DNA from: Streptomyces sp. NBC_01268
Lineage (GTDB): Bacteria > Actinomycetota > Actinomycetes > Streptomycetales > Streptomycetaceae
Length of the DNA stretch: 64,000 nt
Reading direction: 5' to 3'
Assembly: GCF_036240795.1 (NCBI RefSeq)
Contig: NZ_CP108454.1
Coordinates: forward strand, 2,728,001 to 2,792,000
Positions 45,921 through 54,732 of this stretch are shown piece after piece. The notes under the pieces are model-generated. The model made no database searches, was not told the origin of the DNA, and worked only from the letters and a program-made list of their open reading frames with translations. The position numbers were made by a program, and so were the translations under genes. The stretch's first letter is position 1. Every line of letters begins with the position of its first letter.

Positions 45921-48451
45921 GTGTAGGCCACCAGCGCCAGGCCGGCCCCGGCCACCGCGACGGCCCCGTCCCGATCCGTGCTCAGCACCCGCGCCCCGCC
46001 CGCCCGCAAGGCCTCGACGGTCAGCGGCGAGGGATGCCCGTACGGGTTGTCCAGGCCCGCCGACACCAGCGCGAGCCGGGGCCGCACCGCCCGTATGAGC
46101 CCCGGGTCCTGATGGGCGGAGCCGTGATGGGCCACCTTCAGCACGTCGACGGGCGGCAGCGACGGATACGCCCGCAACAGGCCACGCTGGGCGGGCGGTT
46201 CCAGGTCCCCGAGCAGCAACAGCGTCACTCCACCCGCGGTACGGACGAACAACGTCACACTGGCGTCATTGGCCCCCGACTCACCCGACTCCCCTGCGTC
46301 CCCTGCGCCCCCTGGGTCTCCCGCGTCCCCCGGCCCTCCGAGCCCGACCGGCCGTCCGGACCCGCCGCGGCCTGCGGGCCGCGCCCCGCCGGGGGTGGCC
46401 ACCGGCCACAGCACCCGCCACTCCAGCGGGCCCAGCACGCGCCGCTCACCCGCCCGCGCCGTCACCAGCGGGATCCCCGCCGCCGCGGCCGTCCGGCGCA
46501 CGAACTCCGCCTGCTCCGGCGGCTTCGCGAGCCCGGTCGTCTGGATCGCGCCCACCGCCCGCCCCCGCAGCACCCCGGGCAGCCCCGCGACGTGGTCCGC
46601 GTGGAAGTGGGTCAGGACGAGCAGCGGGATCCGGCGGACCCCGAGCTCCCGCAGGCACCGGTCGACCGGCGCCGCTTCGGGCCCGGCGTCCACCACGACG
46701 GCCGTGTCCCCGCCGGCCGCCAGCACCGTCGCGTCGCCCTGGCCGACCTGGCACATCGCGAACACCCAGCCCGGCGGCGGCCATCCGCCGACCAGCCGGA
46801 CCAGCGGAGGCGGCCGGACCACCGCCAGGAACAGCAGCACCACGCAGCCCGCCCCGATCCAGCGCCGGTACGGCAGCCGCCGTGCTCCGAGCACCACCAG
46901 CCCCGAGAGCAGCGCGAGCAGCAGTCCGCCCCACCAGCCTTCCGGCCAGTCCGTCTCGGCCCCCGGCAGTCCCGCCCCGGCACGGGCCACCCCGGCGATC
47001 CAGCCGGCGGGCCATCCGGCGCCCCACGCCACGGCCTCGGCGGCCCGCGGCCACACCGCGGCGAGCCCCAGAGCGGCGAAGCCGAGCACCGTGGCCGGGG
47101 CCACCGCGGGCTCCGCGAGGAGGTTGGCGGGAACCGCGACCAGACTCACCCGGGCCGCGAACACCGCCACCACCGGCGCGCACACCGCCTGCGCCGCCAG
47201 CGTGGCCGCCAGCGCCTCCGCGATCCTGCCGGGCACCCGGCGCCGCCGCAGGGCCTCGCTCCACCGCGGGGCGACGGTCAGCAGCGCCCCGGTGGCCAGC
47301 ACCGACAGCAGGAAGCCGTAACTCCGGGCCAGCCACGGGTCGTACAGCACCAGGACGAGCACCACCGTCGCGAGCGCCGGGATCAGCGACCGGCGGCGAC
47401 CGGTCGCGATGGCCAGCAACGTGACGAGCCCGCAGGCCGCCGCCCGCAACACGCTCGGGTCGGGACGGCACACCACGACGAAGGCGAGCGTGAGGCCGCC
47501 CCCGGCCAGGGCGGTGGCCCGCAGCGGGATGCCCAGCCGCGGGGCGAGTCCGCCCCGCTCGATCAGCTGCGCGGTACCGGGCCTGCCGATCAGGAGGAGC
47601 AGGACGAGTGTGAGATTCGATCCGGAGACCGCCAGCAGGTGGGTGAGGTCGGTCGCCTCGAACGCGGCCTCCAGCTCCGGCCCGATCCTGGCGGTGTCGC
47701 CGACCACGAGCCCCGGGAGCAGCGCCCGCGCGTCCGGCGCGAGGCCCTCCGTCGCCCGCCGCAGCCCGGCCCGCAACTCCCCGGCGGTGCGCTGGAGCGC
47801 GCTCGGCGGCCCCGTGATCCGGGGCGGCCCCGCACCGTCCGCCCGCAGCACCCCGGCGAACGGGTCGCCCGCCCGGACCGGAAGCGCGAGCCGCCCCGTC
47901 ACCCGCAGCCGGGTCGACGGCAACAGCCGCAGCCACTCCCCGCGCGCCTCACCGGCGGCCACCACGACCAGGACCGGTGCCCGAGTCAGGTGCACGGCGC
48001 CGTCCCGGTCCTCGACCCGCACCACCTCGCCCTCCAGGACCACGGAGACCGGCAGCGCCCGGCTCCCGCTCGACCTCGGCCGGGTGAGCCGCGGATCGGA
48101 GGTGACGGCCACCTCGGCCGTCACCCGGCCGCCGTCCCGGGCGAGCCCGGGGACCGGCCCGCGCCGCAGGTCGGCGGCGTGCAGTCCGCCGGACGCGGCT
48201 CCGGCGGCGGCGCACAGGAGCACTCCGGCGCAGGCGGTCGCCCGCAGGCCGTGTCGCGCGGCCGGGCGGACGAGCAGTGCGGCCCCGGCCAGGCAGAGCA
48301 GCACTCCTGCCACGCTCCACCAGCCGACGACGCCGACGGCGAGGGCCGCCCCGCCCCACGCGGCCAGGGCCGGCGGCACGAGCCGAAGATCGGCCGGGCC
48401 CTCGTCCCCTCCGACGGGCCGCTCGACCTCGGCCGGGGCGCCGGGGTTCAC
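45911..48451 (-). CDS. comEC: ComEC/Rec2-type DNA-uptake channel
   Basis: This 846-residue protein has an N-terminal group of helices and an OB-like part (about 1-220). The competence domain with many helices follows at about 225-555 (LLPGLVVGDTARIGPELEAAFEATDLTHLLAVSGSNLTLVLLLL). A C-terminal MBL domain lies at about 560-840 (LTHFHADHVAGLPGVL, VAHHGSAHQDPG). A low-complexity insert of Gly/Ala/Ser near residues 705-745 interrupts the MBL part. ComEC forms the channel for single-stranded DNA in competent bacteria; Streptomyces is not known to be naturally competent. The GTG start overlaps the comEA stop (GTGA). Confidence 0.93.
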   Translation of the reverse strand: MNPGAPAEVERPVGGDEGPADLRLVPPALAAWGGAALAVGVVGWWSVAGVLLCLAGAALLVRPAARHGLRATACAGVLLCAAAGAASGGLHAADLRRGPVPGLARDGGRVTAEVAVTSDPRLTRPRSSGSRALPVSVVLEGEVVRVEDRDGAVHLTRAPVLVVVAAGEARGEWLRLLPSTRLRVTGRLALPVRAGDPFAGVLRADGAGPPRITGPPSALQRTAGELRAGLRRATEGLAPDARALLPGLVVGDTARIGPELEAAFEATDLTHLLAVSGSNLTLVLLLLIGRPGTAQLIERGGLAPRLGIPLRATALAGGGLTLAFVVVCRPDPSVLRAAACGLVTLLAIATGRRRSLIPALATVVLVLVLYDPWLARSYGFLLSVLATGALLTVAPRWSEALRRRRVPGRIAEALAATLAAQAVCAPVVAVFAARVSLVAVPANLLAEPAVAPATVLGFAALGLAAVWPRAAEAVAWGAGWPAGWIAGVARAGAGLPGAETDWPEGWWGGLLLALLSGLVVLGARRLPYRRWIGAGCVVLLFLAVVRPPPLVRLVGGWPPPGWVFAMCQVGQGDATVLAAGGDTAVVVDAGPEAAPVDRCLRELGVRRIPLLVLTHFHADHVAGLPGVLRGRAVGAIQTTGLAKPPEQAEFVRRTAAAAGIPLVTARAGERRVLGPLEWRVLWPVATPGGARPAGRGGSGRPVGLGGPGDAGDPGGAGDAGESGESGANDASVTLFVRTAGGVTLLLLGDLEPPAQRGLLRAYPSLPPVDVLKVAHHGSAHQDPGLIRAVRPRLALVSAGLDNPYGHPSPLTVEALRAGGARVLSTDRDGAVAVAGAGLALVAYTSL

Positions 48452-49458
48452 GGCCGCACCAGCCGTTCGAGGTCCGCGAACCGGCGCTCACCGATCCCGT
48501 TGACCTCACGCAGCTCGTCGACCGAACGGAACCCGCCGTGCTCGACGCGGTGCTCCACGATGTGCCGGGCCAGCACCGGGCCCACTCCCGGCAGCGTGTC
48601 GAGCTGCTCCACGGTCGCCGCGTTGAGGCTCAGCGGCTGGGCGGGGCCCGAAGCCCCGGACGGCCCCGCCGCCGCTCCCGCGCCCGCCGGGGCGGCCCCG
48701 GCACCCGGCAGCCCGACCAGGACCTGCTCGCCGTCCACGAGGACCCGGGCCCGGTTGAGGCCCGAGAGGTCCGCACCCGGGCGGACACCGCCCGCCGCAC
48801 GCAGGGCGTCGGCGACCCTGGAGCCGGCGGGCAGCGTGAGCACCCCCGGCCTGCGTACCTTGCCGCCGACGTCCACGACGACCACGGGCGCCGCCGAGGC
48901 GGGGGACGGAGCCGGGTCCGGGCCCGGAGGCAAGGCGCCTCCCCGCTCGTCGGGGGACGGCCCGGTCCCGGGCAGCGGACGGGCCGCGCCCACCACCTCC
49001 GGCGCCCTGACCTGCTGGGGCCGCCCCGTCCAGAAGAACGCGCCCGCGACGCCCGCCGCCACCACGAGGACCACGGCGAGCGCGGCCAGCGACCGCCGTT
49101 CGAGCCCGCACCGCGACTGCACCCACAACGGCAGCCGCTCCCGCACCGCGAGCCACAGGCGCTCCTTGCGCGACGGCAGCAGCGACGGCGGCCGCGACAC
49201 CGGTTCCGGAGGCGGCGGAGGGGGAGGTGGCGGCGTGGGCAGAGGTGGGGCCGGTGTGGGCGCGGCCGGGGGCGCCGCCGCCGGGAAGAGCGCGTCGCCC
49301 CGGTGCCGTACCCCTCCCGGGACCACGCCGGCCGCGTGTCTCGCCCGGGCCCGTCGCCCGGCCCTCCCGTCCGAGCCCGGGGCCCGGCCGGGACCGCTGG
49401 TGAGCGCGGCGCCACGCGTGCGCCGACGGGTTGTTGCGATGTGTGTGCGAAGAGTCAT
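48448..49458 (-). CDS. comEA: ComEA-type DNA-binding protein
   Basis: This 336-residue protein has an N-terminal Arg/Pro-rich cytoplasmic part with a nine-proline run, one membrane helix near residues 123-143 (LAALAVVLVVAAGVAGAFFW), a SLBB-like domain (GKVRRPGVLTLPAGSRVADALRAAGG) and helix-hairpin-helix repeats at the end (LNAATVEQLDTLPGVGPVLARHIVEHRVEHGGFRSVDELREVNGIGERRF). ComEA binds double-stranded DNA outside the membrane and hands it to ComEC. The start at 49458 (MTLRTHIATT) agrees with a TACCGT box 7 bases upstream (49466-49471), leaderless style. Confidence 0.92.
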   Translation of the reverse strand: MTLRTHIATTRRRTRGAALTSGPGRAPGSDGRAGRRARARHAAGVVPGGVRHRGDALFPAAAPPAAPTPAPPLPTPPPPPPPPPEPVSRPPSLLPSRKERLWLAVRERLPLWVQSRCGLERRSLAALAVVLVVAAGVAGAFFWTGRPQQVRAPEVVGAARPLPGTGPSPDERGGALPPGPDPAPSPASAAPVVVVDVGGKVRRPGVLTLPAGSRVADALRAAGGVRPGADLSGLNRARVLVDGEQVLVGLPGAGAAPAGAGAAAGPSGASGPAQPLSLNAATVEQLDTLPGVGPVLARHIVEHRVEHGGFRSVDELREVNGIGERRFADLERLVRP

Positions 49459-49586
49459 GGACGAGACGGTAGGCGGATGGCGCGGAACCTGCCGAGAGGC
49501 CTCAATTCCGGTGGAAATCCACTTACTTGTGGATAACTTCGCCACCCGGACGGGGGATACCGCGCACCGCCGTCATGCCGCGCCGG

Positions 49587-50432
49587 TCAGCGCGGAGAGA
49601 CGACCACCGCGAGCAGCCCCGGTCCCGTGTGCGCGCCGATCACCGCGCCCACCTCGGTGACCTGCAGCTCCTCGATCGCCGACAGCCGGCCCCGCAGGCG
49701 CTCGGCCAGCGCGGCGGCGCGGTCGGGGGCGGCGAGGTGGTGCACGGCGATGTCGACGGGTCCGGCGCCGGCCCGTTCGACCGCGATCTCCTCCAGCCGG
49801 GCGATGGCCTTCGAGGCCGTGCGCACCTTCTCGCGCAGCTCGATCCGGCCGCCGTCCAGTTCGAGCAGCGGCTTCACGGCCAGCGCGGAGCCGAGGAGAG
49901 CCTGCGCCGCCCCGATGCGCCCGCCCCGGCGCAGGTAGTCGAGGGTGTCGACGTAGAAGAAGGCGGAGGTCCCCTCGGCCCGCTTCTCGGCCGCCGCGAC
50001 GGCCTCGTCGAGCGAGCCGCCCGCGTCGGCGACCTCGGCGGCGGCCAGGGCGCAGAAGCCGAGCGCCATCCCCACCATCCGGGTGTCGACGACCCGTACC
50101 GGCACGGGGGCGTCCTTGGCGGCCACCACGGCGGCGTCGTAGGTGCCGGAGAACTCGGCGGACAGGTGCAGCGAGACGACGCCGCGGGCGCCCCCCTCCG
50201 CGGCCGCGCGGTAGGCGGCGGCGAAGACCTCGGGGCCGGGCCGCGAGGTGGTCACCGAGCGACGCTTCTGCAGCGCCTCGGCGAGGGAACGGGCCGAGAT
50301 CTCGGTGCCCTCCTCCAGCGCACGGTCGCCGATGACGACGGTGAGCGGGACGGAGGTGATGGCGTGCCGCTCCATCGTCTGGGGTGGCAGGTAGGCCGTG
50401 GAATCGGTGACGATCGCGACATGCCGGGACAT
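49587..50432 (-). CDS. DegV family fatty-acid-binding protein
   Basis: This 281-residue protein has the DegV/FakB fold: IVTDSTAYLP at the start, PLTVVIGDRALEEG, TSRPGPEVF, HLSAEFSGTYDAAVVAA, and VDTLDYLRRGGRIGAAQALLGSALAVKPLLEL. Members bind a single fatty acid and may present it to the FakA kinase. No fakA gene is close. It lies between comEA and the coiled-coil gene, same strand. Confidence 0.94.
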   Translation of the reverse strand: MSRHVAIVTDSTAYLPPQTMERHAITSVPLTVVIGDRALEEGTEISARSLAEALQKRRSVTTSRPGPEVFAAAYRAAAEGGARGVVSLHLSAEFSGTYDAAVVAAKDAPVPVRVVDTRMVGMALGFCALAAAEVADAGGSLDEAVAAAEKRAEGTSAFFYVDTLDYLRRGGRIGAAQALLGSALAVKPLLELDGGRIELREKVRTASKAIARLEEIAVERAGAGPVDIAVHHLAAPDRAAALAERLRGRLSAIEELQVTEVGAVIGAHTGPGLLAVVVSPR

Positions 50433-50486
50433 GAGCGGGAGGTTACCCGCAGGGGCCGTGGCACGGCAGCCCGGCCCCCACCGCGC

Positions 50487-51230
50487 TCAGGTGGTGGTCT
50501 CCGGCCGGGTCGACTTCTCCCACGGATACGGCGTCCGCAGGGGGTCTGGGCCGGTGATCGCCTGCGGCTGCTCGGGCGCCGCGGACTGCGTGCGCTCGGC
50601 GCCCGGCGCGGGAGCCGCGGTCCCGGGCCACGGGGATCCGGTCGCACCCGCCGCCTGCCCGGTCGTACCCGTGCCGTCGGCGTCGGTTCCGGTCCAGTGG
50701 CGCAGGGCGCCGGCCTCCACGTCGATCTGGGCGCTCAGCGAGGACAGCTCGTCCTCGGCGAACCGGTGGGCCCGGTCCCTGGCCGCCCAGCGCAGCGAGT
50801 CGGCGGAGTGGGTGATCTGTTCCGTGCGGCGGCGGAGCTCGCCCAGCTGCTGACGGACGCGCGCCTTGTCCGGCTCCCGTTCGAGCCGCTTGAGGTCCTC
50901 GTCCACCTCACGCCCGTGGGCGCTCAGCCGCTGGAACAGGTCGAGGGACTCCTTGAGGGAGGCGTCGTCGGCGACGCCTGCCTGCAGCGCGTCCTGGGTG
51001 GCGCGCATCGAGGTCCGCAGCGAGAGGCGCAGCTGCGCCAGCTCGCCCGCGGCGCCGGTCTGGCCGAAGCTCTTGGCCCGCAGGGTGGTGTCCTCGACCG
51101 TGCGCCTGGCCTGGTCGATCGTGCGGTCGACACCGCGCTTGGCCGCCTTGGCCACCTTCACCGTGGCGTAGACCCCGAGCGCCACGAAGGCGACGAAGAG
51201 CAGCGCCATGATCGTGATCGCGGCTTCCAT
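50487..51230 (-). CDS. Membrane-anchored coiled-coil protein, unknown function
   Basis: This 247-residue protein has one N-terminal membrane helix (ITIMALLFVAFVALGVYATVKVA). A long amphipathic and charged helical region with coiled-coil character follows at about 30-190 (RTIDQARRTVEDTTLRAKSFGQ, LKESLDLFQRLSAHGREVDEDLKRLEREPDKARVRQQLGELRRRTEQI). The last 60 residues are Pro/Gly/Thr-rich and disordered. I do not recognise the family. Such proteins can act at the division site or wall, but nothing here shows that. Confidence 0.8.
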   Translation of the reverse strand: MEAAITIMALLFVAFVALGVYATVKVAKAAKRGVDRTIDQARRTVEDTTLRAKSFGQTGAAGELAQLRLSLRTSMRATQDALQAGVADDASLKESLDLFQRLSAHGREVDEDLKRLEREPDKARVRQQLGELRRRTEQITHSADSLRWAARDRAHRFAEDELSSLSAQIDVEAGALRHWTGTDADGTGTTGQAAGATGSPWPGTAAPAPGAERTQSAAPEQPQAITGPDPLRTPYPWEKSTRPETTT

Positions 51231-51291
51231 GTGCCTCGCCCCTCCGACTGCGGTTGTGGTCCTTCCACGGTAAACGGAAGGGGCAGGCCGA

Positions 51292-51308
51292 GGGTTCCAT
51301 CGGAACCC
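51292..51308 (-). terminator. Weak hairpin after leuS
   Basis: GGGTTCC-ATC-GGAACCC forms a 7-bp stem 40 bases past the leuS stop. It is short and may be only part of a terminator. Confidence 0.4.
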
Positions 51309-51347
51309 CCAACCTGCCCCCACCATCCCCCTAGGGGACGTCGAGCG

Positions 51348-54218
51348 TCAGGCGACGATGTTGACCAGCTTCGGCGCGCGGACGATCACCTTGCGGATCT
51401 CGGCACCGCCCAGCGCGGCGACCACGTTCGCGTCGCCCAGCGCCAGCGCCTCCAGCTCCGCGTCGGTGATCGACGGGGAGACCTCCAGGCGCGCCTTGAC
51501 CTTGCCCTTGATCTGCACGACGCAGGTCACGGTCTCGTCCACGACGTACGCCGGGTCGGCGACCGGGAAGTCCTGGTGGACGACCGACTCGTTGTGGCCC
51601 AGGCGGTGCCACAGCTCCTCGGCGATGTGCGGGGCCAGCGGGGCGACCAGCAGCACCAGCTGCTCGGCGACCGGGCGGGACAGCGCGCCACCGGACTTGG
51701 TCAGGTGGTTGTTCAGCTCGGTGATCTTCGCGATGGCGGTGTTGAAGCGCATCGCGACCATGTCCTGGGAGACCCCGTCGATGGCCTTGTGCAGGGCGCG
51801 CAGGGTGTCCTCGTCGGCCGGCGCGTCCACGACGGTGGCCTCACCGGTCGCCTCGTCGACGATGTTGCGCCACAGCCGCTGCAGCAGCCGGTACTGGCCG
51901 ACCACGGCGCGGGTGTCCCACGGGCGGGAGACGTCCAGCGGGCCCATGGCCATCTCGTACAGGCGCAGCGTGTCGGCGCCGTACTCGCCGCAGATCTCGT
52001 CCGGGGTGACCGCGTTCTTCAGGGACTTGCCCATCTTGCCCAGGACGCGGCTGACCTTCTCGCCCTCGTACCAGAACGCCCCGTCGCGCTCCTCGACCTC
52101 GGCGGCCGGGACCGCGATGCCGCGGGCGTCCCGGTAGACGAAGGCCTGGATCATGCCCTGGTTGTACAGCTTGTGGAACGGCTCGGCCGAGGAGACGTGG
52201 CCCAGGTCGAACAGCATCTTGGACCAGAAGCGCGCGTACAGCAGGTGCAGCACGGCGTGCTCGGCACCGCCGACGTACAGGTCGACGCCACCGGTGGGCA
52301 TGCCCTCGCGCGGCCCCATCCAGTACTGCTCGACGGCGGGGTCGACCAGCTCCCGGTCGTTGCGCGGGTCCAGGTAGCGCAGCTCGTACCAGCAGGAACC
52401 GGCCCAGTTGGGCATGGTGTTGGTCTCGCGGCGGTACTTCTTCGGCCCGGCGCCGTCGCCCAGGTCCAGGGTCACGTAGACCCAGTCCTCGTTGCGCGAC
52501 AGCGGGGTCTCCGGCTGGGTGTCCGCGTCGTCCGGGTCGAAGGTGCGCGGCGAGTAGTCCTCGACCTCCGGCAGCTCCAGCGGCAGCATGGACTCGGGCA
52601 GCGGGTGGGCGACGCCGTCCTCGTCGTAGACGATCGGGAAGGGCTCGCCCCAGTAGCGCTGGCGGCTGAACAGCCAGTCGCGCAGTCGGAAGTTGACCGT
52701 GCCCTCGCCGATGCCGCGGTCGGCCAGCCAGGCGGTGATCTTCTCCTTGGCGTCGACGACGCCCAGGCCGTCCAGGGCCACGTCCTCGTTGGAGGAGTTG
52801 ACCAGCTTCGCCTCGTAGGAGGAGAAGGCCTCGTCCCAGGTGGACGGGTCGGTGCCGCGGTCGTCGGAGGGCTCCACGACGCAGCGCATCGGCAGCTCGA
52901 AGGCGCGCGCGAAGGCGAAGTCGCGGCTGTCGTGCGCCGGGACGGCCATGATCGCGCCGGTGCCGTAGCCCATCAGGACGTAGTCGGCGATGAAGACGGG
53001 GACCTGCTCGCCGCTGACCGGGTTGGTCGCGTACGCGCCGGTGAAGACGCCGGTCTTCTCCTTGGCGTCGGCCTGCCGCTCGACGTCGGACTTCGAGGCG
53101 GCCTGCTTGCGGTAGGCGTCGACGGCCTCGGCCGGGGTGGCGTGCCCGCCGGTCCACACGGCGTGGGTGCCCTCGGGCCAGGCGGTCGGGACGATCTTCT
53201 CGACCAGCTCGTGTTCGGGGGCCAGCACCATGTAGGTGGCGCCGAACAGGGTGTCCTGGCGGGTGGTGAAGACGGTGATGGCACCGGCGTCGCCGACCTG
53301 GAAGTCGACGCGCGCGCCCTCGGAGCGGCCGATCCAGTTGCGCTGCTGCAGCTTGATGGCCTCGGGCCAGTCCAGCGCGTCCAGGTCGTCCAGCAGGCGG
53401 TCCGCGTAGGCGGTGATGCGCATGTTCCACTGGCGCAGCTTGGCCTTGAAGACGGGGAAGTTGCCGCGCTCGGAGCGTCCGTCGGCGGTGACCTCCTCGT
53501 TGGCCAGGACGGTGCCCAGGCCGGGGCACCAGTTGACCGGGGCGTCGGAGGCGTACGCCAGCCGGTACTCGCCCAGGACGTCGGCGCGCTCGACGGCGCT
53601 CAGGGCGTTCCAGTCACGGCCGCCGGGGACCTCGCGGGTGCCGTTCTCGAACTGCTCGACCAGCTCGGCGATCGGTCGGGCCTTGGCGGCGTCCGTGTCG
53701 TACCAGGAGTTGAAGATCTGCAGGAAGATCCACTGGGTCCAGCGGTAGTACTCCGGGTCGATCGTGGCGAACGACCGGCGCTTGTCGTGGCCCAGGCCCA
53801 GCCGGCGCAGCTGGACCTTCATGTTCTCCATGTTGGCCTCGGTCGACACGCGCGGGTGCGTGCCGGTCTGCACGGCGTACTGCTCGGCCGGCAGGCCGAA
53901 GGCGTCGAAGCCCAGGGTGTGCAGGACGTTGTGCCCGGTCATGCGCGCGTGACGGGCGAAGACGTCGGTGGCGATGTACCCCAGGGGGTGACCGACGTGC
54001 AGGCCCGCACCGGAGGGGTACGGGAACATGTCCATGATGAACTTCTTGGGGCGGGCCACCACGGCCGCGTCCCCGGCCAGGTCGCCGGTGGGGTTCGGGG
54101 CCTCGTAGGTGCCCTCGGCGTCCCAGGCGTCCTGCCAGCGTGCCTCGATGTCGGCGGCCATGGCCGCCGTGTAGCGATGCTGGGCCGCCGTCTCGGCAGC
54201 CGTGTTGATCTCGGTCAT
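51348..54218 (-). CDS. leuS: Leucyl-tRNA synthetase
   Basis: This 956-residue class Ia synthetase charges tRNA-Leu. The HIGH-type motif is in [16 protein letters not shown] near residue 75, the editing domain lies in the middle third ([14 protein letters not shown] region onward), and the KMSKS-type motif is [11 protein letters not shown] near 730. The length is normal. The start ATG 54218 follows AAGGATC; 24 upstream residues in the longer frame read through the leader and are not used. A leader peptide and intrinsic attenuator lie upstream, so supply of leucyl-tRNA regulates it. Confidence 0.98.
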   Translation of the reverse strand: MTEINTAAETAAQHRYTAAMAADIEARWQDAWDAEGTYEAPNPTGDLAGDAAVVARPKKFIMDMFPYPSGAGLHVGHPLGYIATDVFARHARMTGHNVLHTLGFDAFGLPAEQYAVQTGTHPRVSTEANMENMKVQLRRLGLGHDKRRSFATIDPEYYRWTQWIFLQIFNSWYDTDAAKARPIAELVEQFENGTREVPGGRDWNALSAVERADVLGEYRLAYASDAPVNWCPGLGTVLANEEVTADGRSERGNFPVFKAKLRQWNMRITAYADRLLDDLDALDWPEAIKLQQRNWIGRSEGARVDFQVGDAGAITVFTTRQDTLFGATYMVLAPEHELVEKIVPTAWPEGTHAVWTGGHATPAEAVDAYRKQAASKSDVERQADAKEKTGVFTGAYATNPVSGEQVPVFIADYVLMGYGTGAIMAVPAHDSRDFAFARAFELPMRCVVEPSDDRGTDPSTWDEAFSSYEAKLVNSSNEDVALDGLGVVDAKEKITAWLADRGIGEGTVNFRLRDWLFSRQRYWGEPFPIVYDEDGVAHPLPESMLPLELPEVEDYSPRTFDPDDADTQPETPLSRNEDWVYVTLDLGDGAGPKKYRRETNTMPNWAGSCWYELRYLDPRNDRELVDPAVEQYWMGPREGMPTGGVDLYVGGAEHAVLHLLYARFWSKMLFDLGHVSSAEPFHKLYNQGMIQAFVYRDARGIAVPAAEVEERDGAFWYEGEKVSRVLGKMGKSLKNAVTPDEICGEYGADTLRLYEMAMGPLDVSRPWDTRAVVGQYRLLQRLWRNIVDEATGEATVVDAPADEDTLRALHKAIDGVSQDMVAMRFNTAIAKITELNNHLTKSGGALSRPVAEQLVLLVAPLAPHIAEELWHRLGHNESVVHQDFPVADPAYVVDETVTCVVQIKGKVKARLEVSPSITDAELEALALGDANVVAALGGAEIRKVIVRAPKLVNIVA

Positions 54219-54273
54219 GATCCTTGAAGCTCCATCGATCGTCTCTGCCCACTGCCAGCAACTGCCACGAAAC

Positions 54274-54299
54274 GAAAAAACCCCTCGCACAGGAGGGGG
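54274..54299 (-). terminator. Attenuator terminator before leuS
   Basis: On the minus strand GCCCCTC-CTGTGC-GAGGGG is followed directly by six U residues (the A run at 54275-54280). It is a true Rho-independent terminator 56 bases upstream of leuS and downstream of the leader peptide. Read-through would be required for leuS expression, unless a promoter lies between. Confidence 0.88.
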
Positions 54300-54341
54300 C
54301 GCCGCGCCGATGCCGACCGGATCTTCATCCGTCGGGACTGA

Positions 54342-54380
54342 TCAGCGCGGCTCGCTAAGCAGAAGGCGTACGGCACGCAT
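54342..54380 (-). CDS. leuS leader peptide (MRAVRLLLSEPR)
   Basis: A 12-residue frame with three consecutive Leu codons (CTT-CTG-CTT, including rare CTT) ends 43 bases before the attenuator. Ribosome stalling for lack of charged tRNA-Leu would be expected to favour an anti-terminator and switch leuS on. The sequence is compact and well placed. Confidence 0.78.
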   Translation of the reverse strand: MRAVRLLLSEPR

Positions 54381-54486
54381 GGCGCCAGGGTACCGCAGGG
54401 CCTGTCCGGGCCGCATCGACGTTCCAGGGGGCGACACCGCGGCAGCGGGCGCAAAAGAAGCGAGCGCAAAGAAGGCGGACACAAAA

Positions 54487-54519
54487 GAAGCGGGCCATCC
54501 GATCCGGATGACCCGCTTC
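54487..54519 (-). terminator. Terminator after the first tRNA-Ala
   Basis: GAAGCGGGCCATCC pairs with GGATGACCCGCTTC (one mismatch), followed on the minus strand by UUUU. It ends the tRNA-Ala transcript before the leuS leader. Confidence 0.85.
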
Positions 54520-54527
54520 TCTTTCTG

Positions 54528-54600
54528 TGGAGCTAAGGAGATTTGAACTCCTGACCCCTTGCATGCCATGCAAGTGCTCTACCAACTGAGCTATAGCCCC
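54528..54600 (-). tRNA. tRNA-Ala (anticodon GGC)
   Basis: The minus strand reads GGGGCTATAGCTCAGTTGG, with anticodon stem CTTGC/GCAAG around ATGGCAT, the T-arm GGTTCAAATCC-type region (CAGGAGTTCAAATCTCCT) and acceptor end AGCTCCA. Anticodon GGC reads GCC, the commonest Ala codon here. It is 73 bases without an encoded CCA beyond the acceptor. The DNA is identical to the copy at 58927. Confidence 0.97.
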
Positions 54601-54621
54601 TTGTCGTTCATCCCCGCTTCG

Positions 54622-54640
54622 GTTTCCGTTTCCGTTTCCC
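54622..54640. repeat. GTTTCC hexamer repeat (three units)
   Basis: GTTTCC occurs three times in tandem just before the first tRNA-Ala gene (upstream of it on the minus strand). It may be part of its promoter region, but no role is visible. Confidence 0.5.
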
Positions 54641-54718
54641 TCGCGGCGACAGACAGAACATTAACCGGCTTCTCGCCAGATCACCAAATCGCTTCCTGGC
54701 CGGTCGGGAGGCTGCGGG

Positions 54719-54724
54719 TAGGGT
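54719..54724 (+). promoter_or_regulatory. -10 box of a leaderless promoter (TAGGGT)
   Basis: TAGGGT ends eight bases before the GTG of the GT87-like gene, and no ribosome site lies between. Confidence 0.5.
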
Positions 54725-54732
54725 CGCCCCCT

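Noticed and set aside
49527..54227. A plus-strand open frame of 1566 codons opposite degV, the coiled-coil gene and leuS
   Set aside because: It is a GC-rich shadow on the other strand. The minus-strand genes have clear motifs, and this frame reads as low-complexity Val/Gly/Asp/Arg without domains.
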